A stretch of 64,000 nt of DNA, taken from assembly GCF_037325665.1 (NCBI RefSeq), contig NC_090246.1:17964873-18028872 (forward strand), given 5' to 3'. The notes under the pieces are model-generated. The model saw nothing but the letters and a program-made list of their open reading frames with translations. It did not search any database and was not told where the DNA came from. Positions 21,694-32,782 of the stretch are shown piece after piece. Position 1 is the stretch's first letter. Every line of letters starts with the position of its first letter. The position numbers and the translations under genes were made by a program. The DNA comes from Littorina saxatilis (Eukaryota; Mollusca; Gastropoda; Littorinimorpha; Littorinidae).

Positions 21694-22992
21694 AAATGTT
21701 AAAGTTTCTACCACAGACATACACACATACATACGCACGCACGCACGCACAGACAGACAAAAGTTAGCATCGCATAGGCTACACTTACGTGAGCCAAAAA
21801 CATAACAGTATAGTTGTTTTCTGCGCAGAGTGTCATTTTTTTTGCTGAATTAATTTCGTCACGATGTCAATCTGGCTGTGGAGTTTTGGTATGTGTCCAA
21901 GTGGATGCACGATTTGATTGGAGACGTGCATTGAATTTAATTAAAAAAAAACACATGCGTATAGTTGAAGATAGTGGTGACGTGTGTGTATTGTGTGTGT
22001 GTGGGGGGGTTGGGGGTGGGGGGGTAAGGAAACTATCAGTCTGCTTCCAATCAAACAAAAGACTAAATGTTGTGACCCGCAAAATTCAAGTTCTTTCAAC
22101 ACTTTCTACTTCCAAATGTCTAGCGGACTTTAGCATTCCAGAATGGTTTTTTTTAACTATCTCTTTAACTATCTAAATATCTCTTTAACCAGTGTACCGA
22201 TTAACTTACGTTTGTCATCATTCAAAAAGTAAAGCAAGTGACAACAGTGTCGAGATCGGAGCTGTATAAGTTCAGGTTTCAGAACCCAGTTAGGCTTGAA
22301 CAATAAATTTTGAAACGAGTCAAATGAACCAAGAGAGGTAACCGCGATTTTGACACAAGACCACTTGACAGCGTCTCTTCCAATCTCTTTATATTCTGAG
22401 CGCTTCTCTCCCTTGGTCTATTTGATGGGTGGTGATTAGTCTTTTGTGAAGAGAATGTACACTCTGAACAAAGACTTCATCATGTGCGTGCATACATATG
22501 TATGTATTCGCGCATTTAGCCAACCTATTTCAAATTGCCGAAATGTTTGCCGTCATGTCGGCAGAAACACTGGACACTGTTTAATGCGGGAGGACAGTGA
22601 CGCATAGGACGGCCTCAAACTTCGAAAAACGACCGAAACAAATGTCAGCGGTATGGTCATTTTGGCATATGGGTCGAAGAAAAAAAATCCTGGCAACATG
22701 CATATCTGGGGTACGAAAACCGCCGTAACTCTTCGACGCTCAAATCCAAAAACAAATAGCCTGCCTAAGTTTCAAAATTCAGAATTAAAAAAACCAAGAC
22801 TGCAATTTTGTCAGATGAGTTTCTTTTCTGTATAATAAGTGTTCGTCTAGCTGTCTCGCCCCTTAAAAGACCGCTGTGTCGAAGATCAGTGACTGTAACG
22901 TTTTGTGTTGTCATAAGTAAACGTTCTAATAACATACTTTTCTTGGTGGTTTTTTTATTCATTACTTCAACCCTATGCATGTTGTTACATAC

Positions 22993-23220
22993 CAGAAGAA
23001 AGGAAGAGTCTAGTCTCCGGCACGACGTAGGGCTTGGGTTCGGGGTTGGTGGGGATGGCATGGGCGCTGCAGCGACAGCCGATGTACTCAATATTGTGGC
23101 CGTCGTAGATTGTGATGACGGTGTGGGAGGGCTGGTTGCGGCAGCAGAAGGTGAACTTATCGTTGATGGAGGAGTTGCCTTCACACCCACGGCAACTCTC
23201 CTCGTACTCACACATACGCC
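22993..23220 (-). CDS. Cysteine-rich secreted protein A, exon 3 (domain 2)
   Basis: A 228-bp exon, phase 1 at both ends: acceptor gttgctgcag just above 23220, donor gtatgt at 22992-22987. The domain reads C-x5-C-x2-C-x12-CC-x21-C-x-C, with words KFTFCCRNQPS and YIGCRCSAHA. A Pro-rich linker follows (IPTNPEPKPYVVPE). The sequon NSS lies between the third cysteine and the CC pair. Confidence 0.87.
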
Positions 23221-23454
23221 CTGCAGCAACAGACACAGAAAGGAAAGGATGGGATTAAATTTAGGTGTGTTTTTCCCCCCCCTTTTAAGTCTAATTTAGG
23301 TAACATACTTACCATAATTAATGTATTGCCTAACCCCTGGGTGTTAGTCCTGATCGCATCAAAAGATGTCCGAAAGATTTCGCTAGATTTCGATAAAGTT
23401 CAAAAACAGATAGACTGATAACGTTCCAATATTCAGAATTAAAAAAAAAACGTT

Positions 23455-23749
23455 GGTTATTGGAACGTTTAATTATTGACAAATATTAATGTAAATGTAA
23501 CGTTTCGTTTTGTCAATGTAACGTTTCGTTTTGTCAATGTAACGTTTCGTTTTGTCAATGTAACATTTCGTTTTGTCAATGTAACATTTCGTTTTGTCAA
23601 TGTAACGTTTTGTTTTGTCAATGTAACGTTTCGTTTTGTCAATGTAACGTTTCGTTTTGTCAATGTAACGTTTCGTTTTGTCAATGTAACGTTTCGTTTT
23701 GTCAATGTAACGTTTCGTTTTGTCAATAATCAAACGTTCTGATAACCTA
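23455..23749. mobile_element. 21-bp satellite enclosed by inverted repeats
   Basis: Eleven exact-length copies of a 21-bp unit (aatgtaacgtttcgttttgtc) fill 23494-23724. They are bracketed by an inverted repeat of about 26 bp: ggttattggaacgtttaatt then attgac on the left, and gtcaataatcaaacgttctg then ataacc on the right. It lies in intron 2 of the cysteine-rich gene. The structure suggests a small foldback element whose interior expanded into a satellite. Confidence 0.8.
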
Positions 23750-24239
23750 CAATTTTTGTTTTTTGATGTTGGTAAAGTTGTTTTGCGCCATTTCGGTAAC
23801 GGGACAGCCCAACAAAACCACACATCTCGCGGCAAGACTTATCGATCTCACGCATGCGCAACAGTGTTCTTCCGCTTATTCCTTGATTTTTAGGTGTTTT
23901 TTTCTAGTCGCAAATGCGTAGTTAGATAACGATTTTGGTGCTGAAATTGATCAACGATTATTTTGTTCGAGAGTTACTCGCCTAGAACCCTACTGGGTGA
24001 CGTTTGACCCGATGTTACGTCTCGCATTGGCTATTAGATTGAATATGAACCGCCATGTGTATTTGTAGTGCTTCATAATCTTCATCAATTCTCGATTATC
24101 AATCTAGGTTTATGTGTATTCTAAGCTATGATTCCTTTTGAGCATTTTCAAAATGTTACGGCGTGATGTGTTGGCACAAGACACAGAAATTAGCTTAGAT
24201 GGGGATGGATTCAAACGGTACCTACCGTCTTTGGCTTGT

Positions 24240-24302
24240 TTCTGCTCTCTGCATACAATACAATACAATACTATACAATACAATAATACTTTATTATCTC
24301 AA
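24240..24302 (-). mobile_element. 3' end of a LINE/SINE with (GTATT)n tail
   Basis: Read on the minus strand: ttcagccacaatgtaatttc then ttatttgagataataaagta followed by (ttgta)n. This is a retroelement 3' end with a pentanucleotide tail, in the orientation of the host gene whose intron it occupies. A CA run follows at 24368-24450. Confidence 0.6.
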
Positions 24303-24366
24303 ATAAGAAATTACATTGTGGCTGAACACATACTAACATTAAAACACACCAATATAAACAAACATT

Positions 24367-24367
<1 letters not shown>

Positions 24368-24417
<50 letters not shown>

Positions 24418-24420
24418 GTG

Positions 24421-24450
<30 letters not shown>
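24368..24450. repeat. CA microsatellite
   Basis: A CA run interrupted once by aaagtga. Confidence 0.9.
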
Positions 24451-24453
<3 letters not shown>

Positions 24454-24945
24454 CACTAGCATATAAAGTGCCATTTGAAGTTAAAACACGAAAAGTGTTA
24501 TTTAAATCAGAAGATTTAAGATTATGACAGGTTGATTATTGCAGTAAAGCACAGGGCTATACAACAAGATTATTTGTTTAAACGCTGTATAGAGTCTGCG
24601 ATAAAACTTTACCTCGCATGAACAGTACGGTTCTTTTTTTCTTTTTTCTTTTTTTTCTGTCCTAACACCTGTTCGTTGTCCCGGTGAGCTCTGACGTCGC
24701 CCCTTCCCCACATCCAATGCTCCATCCACATCCGAATTTCGTTCCGCTGCCAGACTTACCGATTTTACAGACGCTCCAGGGAGGGATGTCGGGTCACTGC
24801 GGTGGGCTACCTTCTGCACTGCTGCTGAGTCACTTCGACGGTGTTCAGAAGTGGTTCTGTCCCGAGCCAACGGACGCAGCCCACTACCTATTATGCCCCC
24901 TACCAACGACATTGACTGTTAAGTCCGGATAATGTTAACACGTAC

Positions 24946-25158
24946 CTTGCGAGGCAGTCCTCGTGGCCCAGTCCTCTATGGCAACGTCGTACTTGTGCTT
25001 CATCCTACTCACGCACGTGCAATTGATGGCATCGTCAGCGAGAGTGTGCACCTCGGGAATGAGGTCATTGTCCTCGCAACACACTATGGTGGACTCGACT
25101 CTCAACTTGTTCTGGATTTCGTGACAGGTTACCCAGCTCTCCAGGCAGTCCTCGCTCT
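24946..25158 (-). CDS. Cysteine-rich secreted protein A, exon 2 (domain 1)
   Basis: A 213-bp exon, phase 1 at both ends: acceptor ctgttacag just above 25158, donor gtacgt at 24945-24940. The domain reads C-x6-C-x14-CC-x18-C-x-C, with words EDCLESWVTC, TIVCCEDND and NCTCVSRM. It joins directly to the signal-peptide exon at 27766, giving Glu across the junction. It has the minimal six cysteines, like the domain of gene B at 63693. Confidence 0.87.
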
Positions 25159-25164
25159 CTGTAA

Positions 25165-25321
25165 CAGTATTTGTTTGTTTAATGTATTGTTAAAAAGACC
25201 AAAAATACTGTACTCACTTTATACTACAAAAATACTGTTCTCAGTATTTGTTTGTTTTATGTTATATTGTTGAAAAGACCAAAAATACTGTACTCACTTT
25301 ATACTACAAAAATTCTGTACT
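25165..25321. repeat. 77-bp tandem duplication at a splice acceptor
   Basis: Two copies of a 77-bp unit starting cagtatttgtttgttt (25165 and 25242), including gaccaaaaatactgtactca. The first begins 6 bp outside the exon at 24946-25158, so the acceptor region of intron 1 is duplicated. Confidence 0.85.
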
Positions 25322-25610
25322 CTGATTTTTGTGCCCGAGGCAGACCCGAGCTAGTGGTCGAAACGTCGCTCGTATTTGTTCCGTACTCTTCGTTCAAACG
25401 TGAGTACTGTATATGTTTGATCTTTTTATTTATCGCTCTCACGCAGTCACCATTGTTTTTCTGCTAATGTATTGTTAATTTTCGTCTCGAGAACCCAGGG
25501 GTCACGTGAGACCGATTCAGCACACACAAAAATAGAGAATTGTAATGTCCTACAAGCTAAATATTTTGCCTCTTAAGCCAAGGACAAGATATGGGTTATA
25601 ATTTATGCTA

Positions 25611-25893
25611 AGGCCAAAAAAAAAATAGGTGTGGTTACGGTAACATAGCCTAAAAAAATAGGGTAGGTAGGTAGGCAATCACCTTTTTTTTTTTTTTACT
25701 TTTTTTTCTAATGTGTACAAATTAAACCTACTTGACAGGAAAATAAGTGTGCGACACGGGCGCTTTTGCTTTCATAGCGTTTTTTGGACTCGTTTTTTGT
25801 TGTTGACAAATGTAATAAAAAAGTTATAGGATCGGCCCCTAAAAATAGGGTAGGTCGGGTTACCGTAACCACACCTATTTTTTTTTTAGGCCT
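25611..25893. mobile_element. Palindromic MITE-like element
   Basis: Terminal inverted repeats read aggccaaaaaaaaaataggt then gtggttacggtaac on the left, and gttaccgtaaccacacctat then ttttttttaggcct on the right. It is 283 bp with no coding capacity, inside intron 1 of the cysteine-rich gene. The architecture matches the element at 50641. Confidence 0.8.
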
Positions 25894-27084
25894 AAATAGA
25901 ATTTTACGCCCTCGCGGCTTTTGATGAGATACACAACATAAGTGTGTAGCCGTGTGGAGATTTCACGGCCACTGTCTTTGCTTTTCTCTGCCAATCCCTG
26001 TCCCGTTTATTCCCCGTGAGGCGACCATGTGTGTATCACCGTATGTCTTTGTTAATTCGTATTATGCGCGCGCATTCGTCCCCCGATAGCGCGAGGCGGT
26101 CAGTCTGACCCGTGACGCGAAGGTGACAAGACCCTGGGCGATTTGAGACCGGCGATTTGTTGAACGGCCCCTCATAACTTCGTTTGTTTAATTCTGCATT
26201 GAAGAGTGAACTGTAAGTAGAGTTTGGTTCTTGTTTGTATTATTGTATTTGCTAGGTTTGATCAGGCCTATGATGTGTTATGAGCGTGTGATTGATGCAT
26301 TGGTGTGCAAGTACTATGTGTTAGCCATTTTGATCGTCAGTGGTGCCGTCATAGCGTCTGTTTCGTTGTTTTGCCCCTAACGCTACTTACCCGCTAACAA
26401 TGTTCACTGTCACGCTTCGATATCCGTGATCGTTTGTTTCTAAGGGAATTAGGTTTGTCTCTCCTTTCTCCCCCCCCCCCCCTCCCCCTCCCCCCCCCTT
26501 CCTTTTTAGTTCAGTTTAACTGCTGAGTATTTGTTATCGTTATGAACATTTCCTTTGCGCTTCATTGTGTCATGTTCTTGTGTTGTTTTCTTTTCTTTTT
26601 CATGTGTCCGCAGACACTGCCTTCTGGTGTATTTTAAAGGCATAATGTTACTCGATGACTATACACGCTAATTGCTTTACCAACAGCTGGAGACATGCTA
26701 AATTAAGTTCCCTGCAAAATATTGTGGTCTAGGACCCCTTCAATGTTGAGATATGTTAATTTTCATTTTGATCTGGATCGTCCTATTTATAGATTTGGCA
26801 ACACATGTAACGTTGATGCAAGGGAGCTAACACCGCGGCTTTGTTGACATCCTCACTTTTTCAGAGGCTAGAACAAGCTGTAATGCATGTATTATGGTCC
26901 GCGCATGGTGACATATCGTCATTATATGGTCTTATGGGCAAACTACACTTTGTAAACACGGGAGCGCGTACATATGCCTTTAATAAAGACATGTTAGATC
27001 AACCTCTGTCTCGGCGTCTCATATGAATACTTCCTGGCCTATCCCGGTACCCGCCTATCCCCCCCTTCCACTCCACCTTATCAC
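25894..27084. other. Unassigned intronic block, some repeat character
   Basis: No exon of either strand can be supported. A C-rich run lies at about 26471-26505. The block contains an aataaagac word near 26980 and CpG-rich sequence near 26060-26160. It may include an old repeat, but I cannot define ends. Confidence 0.35.
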
Positions 27085-27215
27085 AAGTGTATGCGTGTTT
27101 AGATGGTATCAGCCATCTGCACTTATGGTAGAATGACCGAGGTCTTTCACGTGCCACTGTGGTGACACGGGGGTGGGACATGGATACCGTCTCTGGGCCT
27201 GCACATAAATGTCTG
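27085..27215 (-). mobile_element. SINE fragment (same family as 28518)
   Basis: Reverse complement of the middle of the SINE at 28518: ccgaggtctttcacgtgcca and catggataccgtctctg match cctcggtc..., tggcacg... and cagagacggtatccatg there. The tRNA-like head is missing. Confidence 0.75.
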
Positions 27216-27765
27216 TTTTGTTCTCGGTCTACTCCAAACACTATTCACATTTCTCGGTGTACGGTGTAAATTATGACATGATAGCAACGTTCAGTTTATT
27301 TTCATTGACCCGGGGTGGTTTACGGATCAAGAAGTGATGAAACGGAATGATTTTGTCTTTCGTTTCCGTGACGGCAAATTTGTTTCACCATAGTTTCACG
27401 TGATTTGTCTGGTTTAAGAGGGGCTGTATGCAATATACTATTGCTACATCTGTCATCTCAGTTTGACCTGAAATTCAAGCATTCTCACGAGTCTCTTCAA
27501 GTATAATAGTGGTGTAAACTTACTAAAACACTATAAAAACAGATCAAATTAAGAAAACTAAGCAGAGGGCTCGAGTTGGGTTTTTTCTTCTTACAGTCAC
27601 GTTCTTTTCAGTCTTCCAATGCAATATGTAAGCATACGTAACTGTTTCTTACTAAGTAACAGCCAAGTGTAATATTACCTGAAAACAAGACTATCACAAC
27701 ACAGTATTGTTCAGTTCAGTATAGGTCGGTTTCATTTTGCAAAATAAACATGTCCACATACTCAC

Positions 27766-27839
27766 CAACACAACAAGCAGAAACAAAAATCACCAGAAGC
27801 GCGCTGGTGACAAAACGTGAGAATGTCATGGCTGGGTCC
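27766..27839 (-). CDS. Cysteine-rich secreted protein A, exon 1 (signal peptide)
   Basis: The start codon is at 27829-27827 in good context (cagccATGa), ten bases after a tattgttgtag acceptor, so a 5' UTR intron precedes it. The exon encodes 21 residues, MTFSRFVTSALLVIFVSACC and V, a classic signal peptide, and leaves in phase 1 through a gtgagt donor at 27765. With exons 2-5 the mature transcript has 975 coding bases plus the stop, for 325 residues: signal, four cysteine domains and a GPI-like tail. All four coding introns are phase 1, so any single-domain exon can be gained or lost without breaking the frame. Confidence 0.85.
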
Positions 27840-28326
27840 CTACAACAATATACAAAAAAATACACACACTATAAGAAGCATTTCTGAATATAGCAAATGC
27901 CTATCAGATTATATCGAACGTCTGAAATCGCCTACAGATGAAAATAACCAAACGAAGAGGAAAAAGAAGACACATTTAAATGAAAAATGTAATGCAAGGA
28001 TTTTCATTCATCCACATTTCCGTTGCTTAATATTGCTGGAATGGATCAAAACATGAACAGCAAACATAAAAATAGAAATAAACGTGTCTTCTTTATCGGC
28101 GGTCTTTGTTTAACAAATAAGCAATTAAACAAAATCGTCACAATCAAATTTTGTATCACCTCGATAATTGCTTACAGCATTTAATAAAAACAAAAAAAAC
28201 TAACTTTAACAGTTATGGACATAATGTAGACATAATGTTTTGACAAAATAACCAAAACACGAGATTTGACTAAAACCGATCAGCATGAGAGTTTGTGTCG
28301 GTTACTGATTTTTGACACTTTCTTAC

Positions 28327-28480
28327 CTGCAAATTGCACAAAACAATGTCTTTCTTTCTGCACGTTCTGGAGACAAGGAAACAAAGCGATCACCAGAGGA
28401 TGGGCGTGGACATTCAGCCAGACAAAAGCTTGGCAGTAGGCCGCGGAGTTGTCCCCCCTGCTGTCGCACAGCTAAAGCGC
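28327..28480 (-). promoter_or_regulatory. Possible 5' UTR exon of cysteine-rich gene A
   Basis: A good donor (tttgcag then gtaaga on the minus strand) sits at 28327/28326, about 490 bp above the coding exon and in the right orientation to pair with the acceptor at 27841-27840. The upstream limit is a guess; I see no clear TATA box. Confidence 0.35.
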
Positions 28481-28517
28481 TGAGTCCTGTTAAAGGTACA
28501 ATCCTTCTCATGTAACC

Positions 28518-28828
28518 CATCGGGACGGGTAGCTGAGGTGGTAGAGCCTGGACTTGTGATCCTAAAGTTACGGGTTCGAATCCAGGCCTGGAGGGACACG
28601 GGTCAACTTAATGTGCAGACTCAGAGACGGTATCCATGTTCCACCCCCGCGTCACCATAGTGGCACGCAAACGACCTCGGTCATTCTGCCAAAAGTTCGG
28701 GTGGCTAATTACACCCGCTAAACACGCATATGCACCTGTGTGTCTCATCGGAAGTTGGGGCAACACCCGGGAACATGCCCCTATCAGTTCCACAGTGAGG
28801 GCGTAAAACAACATTATCATCATGTACC
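28518..28828 (+). mobile_element. tRNA-derived SINE
   Basis: The head has pol III promoter boxes: A-box-like tagctgaggtggtagagc (28530-28547) and a B box ggttcgaatcc (28573-28583). A tRNA-unrelated body with cagagacggtatccatg and gtggcacgcaaacgacctc follows, then a short (atc)n-like tail. Imperfect flanks tcatgtaaccca and tcatgtaccaca may be a degraded target duplication. A partial copy lies at 27085. Confidence 0.8.
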
Positions 28829-28846
28829 ACATGACATCGACTAGCA

Positions 28847-28970
28847 CTGGGCGGATTAATAGCTCAGTCGAATCAGTGGGTCACGTTAACGGCGCAGGCT
28901 TAAAACCAGTTATTATTGGCGTTGGTTCGACCCCCACGTCGGCGAGGGATTTATTTCCAGTGTCAACTAT
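28847..28970 (+). mobile_element. tRNA-like SINE head fragment
   Basis: Contains aatagctcagtcgaatcagt and a B box ggttcgacccccac, followed by ggcgagggatttatttccag then tgtcaac. This follow-on matches the first part of the SINE at 61744 (ggcgagagatttatttctca then gagtcaac), so it is a truncated relative. Confidence 0.65.
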
Positions 28971-29549
28971 GCGCGGGCTCTCCGAACACAAGAATTTAAT
29001 TCATTAAATTATATACCCACCCCAAAAAGCAGCAGGCAGTTGGCGTTTGATGGAGAGATCATCTTATCCTATATTAGACCCTGGACAGAAGTGAGATCGT
29101 GAGCATAATCGTTTACACGGGAAGGAAGGTACTTTTAACAGAACTGTCACCTGCAGATGCGTTTCATTGATTGCTATTTAATCATCTCATTTCGCCATTT
29201 GGCTGATCGAGTATTTCGCAATAACATCGACAATTGGCTGATCAGCATAGGGCCACCACAGTCGCAGTATCCTGTTGCTGCACCTGGCAGAAATAGTGTG
29301 CATGCTGACAGCCAGTATCATGTCATTCCGTTAGTAGAAAAAAAACAATCCGTTTGTTGAGCTAAATGATAGCAACTTGATCTTATCTATCAATCATTTC
29401 TTTTTATGAAAACGACACTTACAATGTTTGTAAACTATAGATGAGTAATCTTGAACATGCATTGATGTAACTAAATAACTAGACTTTTTCTTCTGTATAC
29501 GTGGGCTGCAAGTGCCACGTTAGTGCACTTGGTTTTTTTGTTTTTTTGG

Positions 29550-29616
<67 letters not shown>

Positions 29617-29637
29617 TGTGTGTGTGTCTGTCTGTGT
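29550..29637. repeat. GT microsatellite
   Basis: A GT run ending in GTCTGTCT. Confidence 0.9.
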
Positions 29638-29713
29638 TGTTGGGTCCTTGATGTTGCACGAGTGTTAATGTATACGACCGTTCCCTTCACCCCACCCACC
29701 CACCCCAACGCCA

Positions 29714-29880
29714 AATTCGGTAGTCACACTCCATATTCGGTAGTCACACTCCATATTCGGTAGTCACACTCCATATTCGGTAGTCACACTCCATTTTCGG
29801 TAGTCACACTCAATATTCGGTAGTCACACTCCATTTTAGGTAGTCACACTCCATATTCGGTAGTCACACTCCATTTTCGG
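29714..29880. repeat. 20-bp minisatellite
   Basis: About eight copies of attcggtagtcacactccat with few substitutions (tattcgg/tttcgg, cca/caa). Confidence 0.95.
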
Positions 29881-30400
29881 GAGGAATAGGGCTTGGTATT
29901 TTCGTATTTCTACAGCATGTATTGTGAACAGATTTTAGAAAGTTATTTTACAGTTGATACATGAAGATCAAAAGCGATTTCTCAAAAGCAGATGTATTGG
30001 TGAATATATATCGGTCAACTGTATGGTACCTGGTGTATACAGAAGAACATAATATTCACAGCCCCCTGCTGATGACTGATTTTCGAAAAGCCTTCGACTC
30101 TTTTGCTTAGAGATCAGGGTAAATTGTTTTACTCAGTTTTCTTCCCCCTTGTTGAAAATGTTATAGACACCGTATGAGAATTTGTCTTTGAGTGTCTGTC
30201 TGTCTGTCTGTCTGTTTGTCCGTCTATCTGTCTGTCTGTTTGTTTGTATGTCTGTCTGTCTGTTTGTCATACTTTGTGTGTGTGTTTTTGTCATGTTTTA
30301 GTGTGTGTCGTGATTGCATGTATTTGGGCTTGTGACTGGGTATATCTTTGAAAATGGGAAACGCACAATACATTTAATGATAATATTTTATATTGTGTCT

Positions 30401-30473
30401 ATTGGAGGGGCCAACCACTAGCGAGGGGTTTGTCGGAAACACGTGCTTCTCGCTAGTGATTGGCCCCTCTAAT
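30401..30473. mobile_element. Short foldback element
   Basis: Left arm attggaggggccaaccacta then gcgag; right arm ctcgctagtgattggcccct then ctaat. The 25-bp stem has very few mismatches and a loop of about 23 bp. Confidence 0.75.
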
Positions 30474-31135
30474 GTTTGGAAGAGGTTTTGCAAGAAAAGG
30501 TCACTCTCCCACAACACATACAACCCAGAAGGAGCTTTTTCTCGGAATTGGCCTATCACTAAGCTTATGTGGGCGGCCCAGAGAGACGATCGGGTGACGG
30601 CTTCCGCCTCTATTGGTAATTGATTTGGGGGGGGGGGGTGGGAGTACATAATATCTGGTGTGCATATGTGTTTTATTTATTTGGTGTGCTACAAGGATTA
30701 CTTACAGAAGAAAGAATAAAATACATTTGCAAAATCGTGAAGGGGATAACGCCATATAACACAACTCAAAGTGTCTTAAAAATTGCATCAATCACATTTG
30801 TGGCATCTGTCTTATTGTTTATTGATAATATGGTCCACCCATTACAGCGTTAATCATGCTTTGGGAATGACATCGCCACCAGGACACCTGGTGTCGTAAA
30901 AGTGGGTCAGCAAGCTCTTGCTTCACCTGTACTGTTTACACCTTCTTATCTTGGACTTAAAGGTACAACCCCTCTCGTGTTAGAAATTTACGAAAAAGAA
31001 ATTATTTGTCACAATAAACGAAAAAGATTAAAAATAAACGAAAAAGATTGAACCTTCAGGGAGAAGCAGAACAAAAATAGGCGTTAAAAAAACCAAAAAA
31101 AACAAGGTGAAGAATTTGAAAAGAAGAAAAAAATA
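30474..31135. other. Unassigned non-coding stretch
   Basis: A G-run lies at about 30629-30638; no gene recognised. The phrases cgaaaaagatt and aataaacgaaaaaga repeat near 31015-31050. Confidence 0.4.
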
Positions 31136-31543
31136 CAAGTCGCGTGAAGCGATATAAAAACATTTAGTCTGGATCAAAGTAAAGAAAGTCTCGATTAACC
31201 ACACCAAAAGACCCAGACGGGTCACGCTCGTCACTGCGTAGCGTGCGAACGCAGTACTTACTTAACCTATTTTCTGTAATTCTGAGCACATTTTTAGAGT
31301 AACCATATCATATGTATATAGGCCCTATTTGTGGATTCAGGAGAAATTGAGGAATACGATGCCGAGCTGAAATCAATCTTCGTCGAAGATTGCTTGACCA
31401 AAATTTCAATCAATTTGATTGAAAAATGAGGGAGTGACAGTGCGGCCTTAACTTTCACAAAAAGCCGGATATGACGTCATCGGAGATATTTATCGAAAAA
31501 ATGGAGGAGAAAAAAGGTCTGGGGATATCATACATACATACAC

Positions 31544-31579
<36 letters not shown>

Positions 31580-31646
31580 ACACCACCATCCTCGTCTCGA
31601 TTCCCCGTCTATGTTAAAACATTTAGTCAAAACTTGACTAAATGTA
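31136..31646 (+). repeat. Repeat family R1, copy A (internally deleted)
   Basis: Starts caagtcgcgtgaagcg and ends acatttagtcaaaacttgac then taaatgta, the same ends as the copies at 35-38 kb. The middle AT-rich part is mostly missing. It retains gccggatatgacgtcat and a CA/TACA run before the 3' end. Confidence 0.85.
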
Positions 31647-32459
31647 AAAAGCAACTAAGGGTTTTTCGATTACCTTCTACCAGTTTTCGCTCTCTTCCAT
31701 CAAAATATCAAAACATTGAGGGATTTCCTGTGGGGTTTTCCTTCTTATTTTTTTCTGGTTTTTATGCAAAAAAAGCACCACATACGTATGTACAGTATTA
31801 CCTGGCAAACCAGTATTATCTGGATAGCAGTGAACAAGTAAGGATTTCTCCCTGAACGAAACTTCTTTTGCCTTTGCGAGCAGTTTTAAAGCGTCCCGTA
31901 CACAGGTCTAACATTGTAGCCGTCGCGAGATGCTCAAGCAATGATGCTATAAAAAAAAAAGTAAAAATAAAGTTATGAGCGAAGCCCGTACTCTCACGGC
32001 GAAAACACACACACGCACCGCCCCTGTACTGGCTGGTAGCGTGTTGTCTTTCACCCACACTGACACAGTTGTCAAACTATCGCTATCCGGCTTTTCTTTT
32101 CGGGTTGACCAGAGATCCCTAAGTACCTCTCCCAATTAGGCCTATAGTACTTTTCGGCAATATTTACTGTTTCAAATTGCTAGGATAGGTTCTTTGTGAT
32201 TTTAGAGAGGTGTTCTGGGAAAACTGAAAGGTAGCCTCGTCAGGGGACAACTATTCAAACCCATAACCTCATCACTTTTGTTCCTTGATTCAGAATAATC
32301 ATTTATAGATGTCTATTTTTCATTTCCCTTGTTTGGGTGTATTTGTGTGTACTGTCCTCTCAGTGATTGAGGGTTATGTAAGGCTTGGTGATTGTATCGT
32401 ACATCGTGCCTTTAACGGGTTTTTTTTCGTATTGTTCATCCCTTTTTGGAAGATGAGGG
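31647..32459. other. Unassigned non-coding stretch
   Basis: No supported exon or named repeat. Confidence 0.4.
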
Positions 32460-32782
32460 TGGTCCGTCCTAGGGCAAACCGGAGTGTAGGTTTTAGACAA
32501 AAGTTTTGCCTATTGTCGCTTTGGCAGGATTCTGTACTTACTTGTTGAGTGGTCCCGTGGCCGTTTTTGTTGTTGGTTGCGGTGTTCGCGTCTTTCCCTG
32601 TCTTCCTCGTAGTCACGGTGGCGTTGTATCAAAGCCGGTTTGTTCATCCTTGATGAATTTTTGGAGGCTGAGTTTCAGCATGTTGAGGGTTTCTTCATCT
32701 TTACCCGCGATGGCGAGGGCTTCGTCGCGGAGACATTTGATGGTTTCTGTCTCGTTTCCAATTTCCCCCTATGTTGAATTTT
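32460..32782 (-). other. Unassigned coding-like relic
   Basis: Minus-strand frames here look protein-like but short. One reads ETIKCLRDEALAIAGKDEET and continues LNMLKLSLQKFIKDEQTG. An overlapping frame gives a charged stretch, RHRDYEEDRERREHRNQQQK. It lies directly beyond the end of the LINE endonuclease fragment and does not match that LINE's known parts. I cannot assign it. Confidence 0.35.

Noticed and set aside
23469-23835. Repeat protein NVTLTKR / NVTFRFV over the 21-bp array
   Set aside because: A unit length divisible by three keeps frames open on both strands; no signal peptide, splice context or flanking coding sequence.
24502-24932. Frames of 82-136 residues on both strands next to exon 2 of gene A
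   Set aside because: No cysteine pattern of the family, no phase-1 splice sites, low-complexity Lys/Glu run; treated as intron.
25920-27030. Possible solo LTR-like block
   Set aside because: CpG-rich start and an aataaa word near the end are suggestive, but I find no defined ends, target duplication or partner copy.
28530-28583. tRNA gene with A and B boxes
   Set aside because: No closing acceptor stem, and a SINE body follows; it is a SINE head. The same applies to 28852-28925, 60530-60604 and 62005-62080.
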